A stretch of DNA of 64,000 nt, from contig JACKDV010000004.1 in assembly GCA_020633315.1 (NCBI GenBank), positions 1 to 64,000 on the forward strand. Reading direction: 5' to 3'. Numbering within the stretch: the first letter of the stretch is position 1; every line of letters starts with the position of its first letter. Shown here piece after piece: positions 54,238 through 61,520 of this stretch. A program made the position numbers and the translations under genes. The DNA comes from Myxococcales bacterium (GTDB lineage Bacteria > Myxococcota_A > Polyangia > Nannocystales > Nannocystaceae). The notes beneath the pieces were generated by a model. The model saw only the letters and a list, made by a program, of their open reading frames with translations, had not been told where the DNA came from and ran no database searches.

Positions 54238-56586
54238 ATGGGCTCGTCGGGGCTTTCGCGGGTGCACGTCTTCGGGGTGCGCCACCACTCGCCGCGCAGC
54301 ACCGCCATGCTGGGCGCGCTGCTCGAGCGCGTGCGGCCCCAGGTGGTGCTGGTCGAGGGGCCCCTCGACGCGGGCCCGCTGATCGACGTGGTCGTCGACG
54401 CCAAGACCGAGCCGCCGATCGCCATCCTGGGCTACGCCACCGAGGGCGAGCCCCGCTCCGCGCTGTGGCCCTTCGCCGCCTACTCGCCCGAGTACCGGGC
54501 GCTGCGCTGGGCCGCCGAGCACGGCGCCCAGGCCCGCTTCATCGACGTGCCGGTCGGCGTGTCGCTGGCCCGCGACGCGATCGAGGAGCACGGGCCCGAC
54601 GAGGCGCGCGAGGACGACGAGCCCGGGGCCGAGGCCGACGCCCCGCGGGCGCTCGACCACGATCCCCACCAGCGCGCGGCCGAGGCCCGGGGCCTTCGTA
54701 GCTTCGAGGAGCTGTGGGAGGCGTGCTTCGAGGCGCCCAATTACACCCCCGAGCAATTCCGCGAGGCCATGCTCGCCCACGCCGCGCTCACCCGCGAGGC
54801 CCACCCCGTGCCCTGGCACCAGGCGCGCGACGTGTTCATGGCCGCGCGGATCGAGGATGTGATCGCCGAGGGCGTGGAGCCGGAGCGGATCGTGGCGGTG
54901 GTGGGCGCGGCCCATGCCGTGGCCTTCGTCACCGGCGACCTCGACCCCGCGCGACTGGCCCTGCTGCCCGAGCCCCGGCCCAGCGCGGTCACGGTGATCC
55001 CCTTCAGCTACCCGCGCCTGGCCGCCCAGCTCGGCTACGGGGCGGGCAACCGCGCCCCGCAGTACTACCAGCTCGCCCACGAAGCCGGCTGCGACTTCCG
55101 CCACGCCACCCTGCGGGCGCTGCTGGGCTTCGGGGACGAGCTGCGCAGCCGGGGCTTCGCGGCCTCGATGGCCGACACCATCGAGGCCTACCGCCTCGCC
55201 TGCGCCCTGGCCGAGCTGCGCGACAAGGCCCACCCCGGCCTCGACGAGCTGCGCGAGGCCTGCATCGCCACCATGTGCCGCGGCGACGCCCAGCCGGTGG
55301 ACGCGTTCCTGTGGAAGGGCGTGCTGGGTCACCGCGTGGGCAAGGTGGCCGAGCGCATCGGCAAGAACTCGCTGCAGGAGGAGTTCTGGCGCGAGGTCAA
55401 CGCGCGCGACCTGCCGCGCGAGGACCAGGCCACCGAGATCGCCCTGCAGCTGCGCGAGCCGGTCGCGATCCAGACCTCGGTGTTCCTGCACCGCCTGCGG
55501 GTGGCCGGGGTGCCCTACGCCACCTTCCAGGGCTCGTACAGCAGCTCGGCGATGCGCACCCGCGGCAACCAAGACGCCTCCGAGGCCGGCGACCTGTCGG
55601 CGCTGCAGCGCATGCGCGAGGCCTGGGAGGCCCAGTGGACGCCGAGCACCGACGTGGCGCTGGTCGAGAGGATCGCGCTGGGCAACACCCTCGAGCAGAT
55701 CACCTCCCACGTGCTCGGCGAGCGGCTCGGCGCGGCGAGCAGCACCGGCGAGGCCGCGTCGGTGCTGATGGAGGCGGTGGTGACCGACTGCTCCCGCCCC
55801 GCCGCCGATGCCATGCGGGCCTGCGACCAGCTCGCGGCCACCGACGACGACCTGCCCTCGCTCGCCCGCGCCTGCCAGGCCCTCGCCGGGCTGGTCACCT
55901 ACGGCAGCTCGCGCTCGGCGTCGCCCGACCGCAGCAGCGAGGCCACCCTGCGAGCGCTGTGCACCAAGACCTTCGACCGGGCGGTGCTCCGCGTCCGCCC
56001 GGCCTGCCTGGGTGACGAGGACGCGGTGGCCCAGGTCCCCCTCGCGCTGCAGACCTTGCACGAGGTGGCGCTCGCTCCCCAGGCCTTCGTCGATCGCGAG
56101 GCCTGGCTGCGCGCCGCCCGGGAGCTGGTGGAGGACTACGCCATCCACCCGAGCACCGCCGGGGTGGCCACCGCCCTGCTCTACCTCGCGCGCGTGATCG
56201 AGGAGGACGAGGTGGCCACCTTCGTGTCGCAGCGCCTCTCCGACACCCTGCACCCGCTGGCCGGCGCCGCCTACCTGGAGGGCTTCTTGCGGGTCAACTC
56301 CACCGTGCTCGTCCGCAACCGCTCGGTGGTGGAGACCCTCGACGCCTTCGTCTCGGCGGTGGAGGCCGATGCCTTCCGCAACATCCTGCCGCTGCTGCGC
56401 CGCTCCTTCGGCAGCCTGGGCAGCACCGAGCGCCGCTACTTCCTCGAGAACCTCATCCACGCGCGCAACCTGGGCGACCAGGCCCGGGCCGCCGCCGTGG
56501 TGATCACCACCCAGGACGAGGCCACGCTCGCCGAGATCGGCGAGGACCTCGACGATGCCCTGGGCGACCTCGACGATCTGCTGTAG
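54238..56586 (+). CDS. DUF5682 protein (YehM-like)
   Basis: 782 residues. N-terminus VHVFGVRHHSPRS and VVLVEGPLDAGPLIDV are the hallmark of DUF5682; the GVRHHSP/EGP pattern recalls EreA/TraB-type folds, and an enzymatic role has been suggested for that wider group, but none is proven here. Central acidic linker (about 120-145), then a mostly helical part with repeat-like segments. It sits between the MoxR and VWA genes, 4 nt and 6 nt away, as yehM does in E. coli. Confidence 0.85.
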   Translation: MGSSGLSRVHVFGVRHHSPRSTAMLGALLERVRPQVVLVEGPLDAGPLIDVVVDAKTEPPIAILGYATEGEPRSALWPFAAYSPEYRALRWAAEHGAQARFIDVPVGVSLARDAIEEHGPDEAREDDEPGAEADAPRALDHDPHQRAAEARGLRSFEELWEACFEAPNYTPEQFREAMLAHAALTREAHPVPWHQARDVFMAARIEDVIAEGVEPERIVAVVGAAHAVAFVTGDLDPARLALLPEPRPSAVTVIPFSYPRLAAQLGYGAGNRAPQYYQLAHEAGCDFRHATLRALLGFGDELRSRGFAASMADTIEAYRLACALAELRDKAHPGLDELREACIATMCRGDAQPVDAFLWKGVLGHRVGKVAERIGKNSLQEEFWREVNARDLPREDQATEIALQLREPVAIQTSVFLHRLRVAGVPYATFQGSYSSSAMRTRGNQDASEAGDLSALQRMREAWEAQWTPSTDVALVERIALGNTLEQITSHVLGERLGAASSTGEAASVLMEAVVTDCSRPAADAMRACDQLAATDDDLPSLARACQALAGLVTYGSSRSASPDRSSEATLRALCTKTFDRAVLRVRPACLGDEDAVAQVPLALQTLHEVALAPQAFVDREAWLRAARELVEDYAIHPSTAGVATALLYLARVIEEDEVATFVSQRLSDTLHPLAGAAYLEGFLRVNSTVLVRNRSVVETLDAFVSAVEADAFRNILPLLRRSFGSLGSTERRYFLENLIHARNLGDQARAAAVVITTQDEATLAEIGEDLDDALGDLDDLL

Positions 56587-56592
56587 GGCCCC

Positions 56593-57798
56593 ATGGACTT
56601 CGACCCCGAGGATCTATCCGCCGAGGACCGCCTCTCGCTGCTGCGCTGGCGCCTGGCCCTGGGCTCCGAGGCCGAGCAGGTGGCGGGCGGCTGCGGCCTG
56701 GGCGGGCTGGGCGACGCGGCCGGGGCCGCGGTGGGCCTGGGCGCCGAGCGCCTCGCCGACCTCGACAAGGCCATGGGCTTCGTCTACGGCGACGGCAAGC
56801 AGGGGGGCAGCGGCGCCTCGCGACCGTACATCCCCACCTGGCTGGCCAACCTCCGCGAGTTCTTCGGCCAGGAGGTGGTGGCGCTGGTGCAGAAGGACGC
56901 GATCGAGCGCAAGAACATGCAGGCGCTCTTGTTCGAGCCCGAGACCCTCGCGCTGCTCGACCGCAACGTGGAGCTGGTGGCCACGCTGGTGAGCGCCAAG
57001 GGCATGGTGCCCGAGAAGGCCAAGGCCATGGCGCGCCAGATCGTGCGCGAGGTGGTGGACGAGCTGCGCAAGAAGCTCGAGTCGGAGGTGCGCACCGCGG
57101 TCCACGGCGCCCTGCGCCGCGATCGCAACAGCCCGCTCAAGATCATGCGCAACCTCGACTGGAAGCGGACCATCGCCCGCAACCTCAAGGGCTGGGACGC
57201 CAAGCGCCAGCGCCTGGTGCCCGAGCGCTTCTACTTCTGGGCCAACCAGCGCCGCCGCCACGAGTGGGACGTGGCCCTGCTCGTGGACCAGAGCGGATCG
57301 ATGGCCGAGAGCGTGGTGTACAGCTCGGTGATGGCGGCGATCTTCGCCTCGCTCGACGTGCTGCGCACCCGCCTGCTCATGTTCGACACCGAGATCGTCG
57401 ACATGACCCCCATGCTCGACGACCCGGTGGAGGTGCTGTTCACCGCCCAGCTCGGCGGGGGCACCGACATCAACCGCGCCGTGGCCTACGGGCAGCAGCA
57501 CTTCGTCGAGCGCCCCGACAAGACCCTGTTCATCCTCATCACCGACCTCTACGAGGGCGGCAACCGCAGCGCGCTGGTGGGGCGCATGCGCAAGCTGGTG
57601 GAGAGCCGGGTCAAGGTGATGGTCCTGCTCGCGCTCTCGGACCGCGGCCACCCCAGCTACGACCACGGGCTCGCCAAGACCCTCGTCGACCTGGGGATCC
57701 CCTGCTTCGGCTGCACCCCCAACAAGCTGGTGGCGGTGATGGAGAAGGTGCTGGGCGGCGGCGATCTCAAGTCGTACTTGAGCGAGGGCAAGCAATAG
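56593..57798 (+). CDS. VWA-domain protein (YehP-like)
   Basis: 401 residues. Helical N-terminal half (about 1-215) with GGCGLGGLGDAAGAAVGLG, then a von Willebrand A domain with a full metal site: DQSGSM (DxSxS, about 231), GGGTD (Thr, about 290), ITDLYEGG (Asp). Expected to bind Mg2+ and a partner or substrate, and to be remodelled by the MoxR ATPase. Position and size match E. coli YehP. Confidence 0.9.
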   Translation: MDFDPEDLSAEDRLSLLRWRLALGSEAEQVAGGCGLGGLGDAAGAAVGLGAERLADLDKAMGFVYGDGKQGGSGASRPYIPTWLANLREFFGQEVVALVQKDAIERKNMQALLFEPETLALLDRNVELVATLVSAKGMVPEKAKAMARQIVREVVDELRKKLESEVRTAVHGALRRDRNSPLKIMRNLDWKRTIARNLKGWDAKRQRLVPERFYFWANQRRRHEWDVALLVDQSGSMAESVVYSSVMAAIFASLDVLRTRLLMFDTEIVDMTPMLDDPVEVLFTAQLGGGTDINRAVAYGQQHFVERPDKTLFILITDLYEGGNRSALVGRMRKLVESRVKVMVLLALSDRGHPSYDHGLAKTLVDLGIPCFGCTPNKLVAVMEKVLGGGDLKSYLSEGKQ

Positions 57799-57806
57799 GA
57801 GGCAAC

Positions 57807-60740
57807 ATGGCGGTCACCAAGCTGTCGGTGTCGGACGTCCGGAACAGGGTCAACGACGCCGGCGAGATCAAGAAGGGCCAGACGATCCTCGACCAGGGCA
57901 AGCTGCGCCACCTCGCCCGCACCGACAACAAGCTCTACGCCGACGCAGCCGGCTCGGGGGGCTCCACCTACCAGGTCTCGATCACCTTCGACGACGCCGG
58001 CAAGGTGCTGGGCCGACGCGGGCGCCAGGGCAACTGCAGCTGCCGCGCCGCCTGGGGCCGCGACTTCTGCAAGCACTCGGTGGCCCTGCTGCTGGCGTGG
58101 AGCAAGACCCCCGAGGCCTTCGTGGTCACCGAGCTGCCGGCCGAGGACGAGCCCAAGCCCGGCGGCGATGCGGCCCCCGGCTCGGCTCCCCGCAAGCGGA
58201 GCAAGAAGCCCGGCGGGGCCGCGCCCAAGGTCGACGGCAACGAGCTCAAGAAGCAGGGCGCCGAGCGGGTCGACACCATGGTGCGCGAGCTGATGGTGAC
58301 CGGCACCGGGGCGATCTCGAAGGAGCGCATCGCCCAGCTCGAGGAGCTCGCGGCCAGCCTGTTCCAGCTCCAGCTCCGCCGCCTGGAGGAGCGCACCCTG
58401 GGCCTGGCGCGGATGCTCGCGGCCAAGGACGCCGCCTCCGATGCGATGCGCATCGCCACCACGCTGTGCGACATGCTGCTGACCGCGGCGCGGATCAAGG
58501 CCCACTGCGAGGGCAAGACCCTCGAGGACCGCTATGTCACCGAGCTCATCGGCAAGACCTGGCGCAAGAACGAGCGCACGCCCGTGGCCGACCTCGAGCT
58601 GCTCGAGTACGCCTACTCCAAGGTCACCAACAACAAGGAGATGCGGATCTGCAGCAGCCGCTTCCTCGACCTGAGATCGGGCGAGCACTGGGTGGAGATG
58701 GAGATCCTGCCCAAGCACCTGGTCAAGGGCGGCGGCGGCCGGGAAAAGGAGGCCAAGCCCAGCTACGCGGGCACGGTGCTGCAGGGGGCCCACGGCGGGC
58801 AGTTCCCCGGCTTCGCGCCGTGGCGCCTCTACTACGAGGGCGAGGAGCGGCGGCGGCCGGTGGAGGACGCCGACCTGCAGCGCATGCTCGAGCACGCCAA
58901 GTCGGTGGGCGAGACCATGGAGCGCTTCCAGGAGCACCGCCGCGACGTGTTCGCGCCGGACCGCGTGCCGGTGCTGGTGCGAGCCAAGGGCGTGGTGGCG
59001 CAGGCCGGCCGCCTGCGGATCTTCGACGAGACCGGGGCCACCCTGCACCTGCGGCAGAGCGCCGGGCTCGAGACCCGCCTGAGCGATGCGCTCGAGGGCA
59101 AGGAGCTGCTGGCGGTGGTCGGCGAGCTCGACCTGGATCACGCCATCCCCACCCTGTGGCCCTTCACCCTGGTCGTGCGCGACGCGAGCGGCTTCGCGCT
59201 GCGGCCCGCGGGCGCTCCCCGCAAGAGCGACAAGCCGCCCAAGCCCCGCCCCTGGACCGAGGTGGCCCGCGACGCGGGCCTGAGCTACGCGGCGGTGAGC
59301 GTGGGCGAGCTGCGCGAGGAGCTGGCCGATCGCCTCGTCGCCGGCCTAGCCGGCCTCGATCCCCGCGCGGCCGAGCCGCTGGTGACCCGCCTGCGCGAGC
59401 TCAAGCTGGCCAAGCCGGCCGAGCTGCTCGCGCAGCTCGTGGCCCAGCCCGATCCCGCCGCGCGGGTGGGCGACTTCGTCAAGCTGTTCCAGGTGCTGGG
59501 CGTCGCCACGGTCAAGCTCGCGGGCGCGGCCACGGTGGAGCTCGACGGCCTGGTGCCGGTGCCCACCCACCGCAGCATCTACATCCGCGCCCCCGAGAGC
59601 CAGCTGGCGCCGGGCGAGGTGATGGCGGCCCGGCTGCGCGGCGAGATCACCCCCTACGAGGCCGCCGTCCATTACCACCGCCACTACTCCACGCTGCGCG
59701 CCGAGCAGATGACCGACGACCTGATGGTGCTCGCCGACGGGGGCGCCATGCCCTACGTGATCGATGCGATCGCACAGCGGCCCGAGCAGGCGCTTTCGGT
59801 GGCCGAGTCGATCTTCGCGCTGCCCATGGGCACCGCCGCGCTGCACACCGCCTTCGGCCTGCTCGAGCGCGTGGCCACGCCGGAGGCCGAGCTGCTGCTG
59901 AAGGAATTCGCGGGCCGACGCCGCCGGATCCGGCGCTACCGCGACCAGGTGGCCCACCTGGCCGACGACGCGCTGCTGGCCGTGCAGCTCCGCAGCAAGC
60001 ACGTGCTCAGCCCGCTCGCCGAGTCTCGCCGCGACCACCTCGCCCAGGAGGTGGGGCCGCTGATCAGCCAGGCCCGCGCCGACATGGACGCCCACTCCCG
60101 CGAGCTGGGCTGCGATGCGCTGGCCAACCTCGGCGCCCATCAGGCCATCCCCGAGCTGCGCACGGTCTTCCGCAGCGATCGGGCCAAGGGGGTGCGCGAG
60201 CACGCTGCGATGGCGCTGGCCGCCCTCGGCGACGTGCGCATGACCGAGGAATTCGTGCACGCCCTGCGCGACGAGGGCAACGAGTCCATGGCCCGCACCG
60301 CGTGCCGAGCCCTGGGCCGCCTGGGCGACAGCCGAGCCCTGCCCGTGATGATGGCGATCTACCGAGAGGGCTTCACCCCGAGCGTGGTGGCCGAGGCATG
60401 GCTGGGCTTCGGGGTGCTCGCCCTCGATCCCATCCTGGAGATGATCGATGCCGACCCGGCCCTGAGCAAGCGCTCGGCCCTCGCCGCCCCGCTCGCCCAC
60501 ATGCCGCGGGAGTGGCTGGTGGACCGCCTCGTCACGCGGCTGCGCGCGGGCAAGGAGGTGATCGATCTCGACGACGAGGTGATCGCCGCCCGGGTCCCCG
60601 CGTACCTCCGCCTGTGCGCCGACGCGCCCGAGGCCCGCACGGCGGTGGCCCGCGCGGTGCTCGACGCTCACACCGGCGGCAAGGCGGGCCCGGGCAAGAA
60701 GGCCCTGACCGCCGCCCGCAAGCTCGTGCCCCCCGCCTGA
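57807..60740 (+). CDS. SWIM zinc-finger protein with HEAT repeats (YehQ-like)
   Basis: 977 residues, AGGAGG 5 nt before the ATG. SWIM motif CSCRAAWGRDFCKH (CxCx7CxH, about 75-90), Lys/Pro-rich linker (about 115-145), a long helical middle part, and HEAT-like repeats about 760-940 (LGCDALANLGAHQAIPEL, HAAMALAALGDVRMTEEF, TACRALGRLGDSRALPVM). SWIM fingers bind DNA or protein. Larger than E. coli YehQ because of the HEAT end. Last gene of the MoxR/VWA cassette, and probably its target-binding part (inference). Confidence 0.88.
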   Translation: MAVTKLSVSDVRNRVNDAGEIKKGQTILDQGKLRHLARTDNKLYADAAGSGGSTYQVSITFDDAGKVLGRRGRQGNCSCRAAWGRDFCKHSVALLLAWSKTPEAFVVTELPAEDEPKPGGDAAPGSAPRKRSKKPGGAAPKVDGNELKKQGAERVDTMVRELMVTGTGAISKERIAQLEELAASLFQLQLRRLEERTLGLARMLAAKDAASDAMRIATTLCDMLLTAARIKAHCEGKTLEDRYVTELIGKTWRKNERTPVADLELLEYAYSKVTNNKEMRICSSRFLDLRSGEHWVEMEILPKHLVKGGGGREKEAKPSYAGTVLQGAHGGQFPGFAPWRLYYEGEERRRPVEDADLQRMLEHAKSVGETMERFQEHRRDVFAPDRVPVLVRAKGVVAQAGRLRIFDETGATLHLRQSAGLETRLSDALEGKELLAVVGELDLDHAIPTLWPFTLVVRDASGFALRPAGAPRKSDKPPKPRPWTEVARDAGLSYAAVSVGELREELADRLVAGLAGLDPRAAEPLVTRLRELKLAKPAELLAQLVAQPDPAARVGDFVKLFQVLGVATVKLAGAATVELDGLVPVPTHRSIYIRAPESQLAPGEVMAARLRGEITPYEAAVHYHRHYSTLRAEQMTDDLMVLADGGAMPYVIDAIAQRPEQALSVAESIFALPMGTAALHTAFGLLERVATPEAELLLKEFAGRRRRIRRYRDQVAHLADDALLAVQLRSKHVLSPLAESRRDHLAQEVGPLISQARADMDAHSRELGCDALANLGAHQAIPELRTVFRSDRAKGVREHAAMALAALGDVRMTEEFVHALRDEGNESMARTACRALGRLGDSRALPVMMAIYREGFTPSVVAEAWLGFGVLALDPILEMIDADPALSKRSALAAPLAHMPREWLVDRLVTRLRAGKEVIDLDDEVIAARVPAYLRLCADAPEARTAVARAVLDAHTGGKAGPGKKALTAARKLVPPA

Positions 60741-60881
60741 GGGTGCTCGCTCCGCCCACCGCCGGCACGCCCATGCGGCGACGATCGTGGGCGGTCTTCG
60801 CCCGAGCCCCGCGGGAGCGAAAGCGACCCCTCGCCTTGGTCCTTGGCCACGGACCAGGCCTGCTAGCATGGCCGTCGCTGC
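60741..60881. promoter_or_regulatory. Promoter region of the sigma-kinase pair
   Basis: 141 nt without a gene. TAGCAT (60864-60869) lies 12 nt before the ATG at 60882 and could be the -10. Confidence 0.35.
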
Positions 60882-61520
60882 ATGGTGGACGACCACGAGC
60901 TCGTGCGGGCCTGGCAGGCGGGAGATCAGCAGGCCGGGGACGCGCTGGTCCGCCGCCACTTCTGGGGCGTCTACCGCTTCTTTCGCAACAAGGTGGACGA
61001 CGCGGCCGAGGACCTCACCCAGCGGGTCTTCCTCGCGTGCGTGGAGGCGCGCGAGCGGGTGCGACCCGAGCTGAGCCTGCGCGCCTACCTCTTCGGGATC
61101 GCCCGCAACCAGCTCATGCTGTACCTGCGACAGCACCACCGCGCCACGCGGATGTTCGAGCCCAGCGAGACCTCGGTGGCCGACCTGCGCGGGGATCGAG
61201 CCGACGACGCGATGCTCGAGCACCAGCAGCAGCGAGCGCTGCTCGCCGCGCTGCGCCGGATCCCGGTGGACTTCCAGATCGCGGTGGAGCTGTTCTACTG
61301 GGAGGAGCTGCCGGTGGCCGAGGTCGCGGCGGTGCTCGAGGTGGCCCCCGGCACGATCAAGAGCCGGCTCGCTCGCGCCCGCGACAAGCTGCGCGAGCAG
61401 CTCGAGCGCATGGAGCTCCCCGAGGCCACCCTCGCCTCCACGCTCTCCGACCTCGAGGGCTGGGCGCGCTCCCTCAAGGAGCGGGCGGGCTCGGAGCCCG
61501 AGGGCGGGGCGGCCCCGTGA
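60882..61520 (+). CDS. ECF-type RNA polymerase sigma factor
   Basis: 212 residues. Region 2 about 10-80 (RRHFWGVYRFFRNKVDD, AEDLTQRVFLACVEARE, YLFGIARNQLMLYLR), region 4 about 125-180 (VELFYWEELPVAEVAAVLEVAPGTIKSRLARAR) with HTH. Clearly related to the sigma factor at 20343. Its TGA overlaps the GTG of the kinase gene (GTGA), so the kinase is probably its regulator or co-regulated partner; no anti-sigma gene is visible. Confidence 0.9.
   Translation: MVDDHELVRAWQAGDQQAGDALVRRHFWGVYRFFRNKVDDAAEDLTQRVFLACVEARERVRPELSLRAYLFGIARNQLMLYLRQHHRATRMFEPSETSVADLRGDRADDAMLEHQQQRALLAALRRIPVDFQIAVELFYWEELPVAEVAAVLEVAPGTIKSRLARARDKLREQLERMELPEATLASTLSDLEGWARSLKERAGSEPEGGAAP

Noticed and set aside
54136..56460. 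774-residue minus-strand open frame
   Set aside because: Antisense to the DUF5682 gene.
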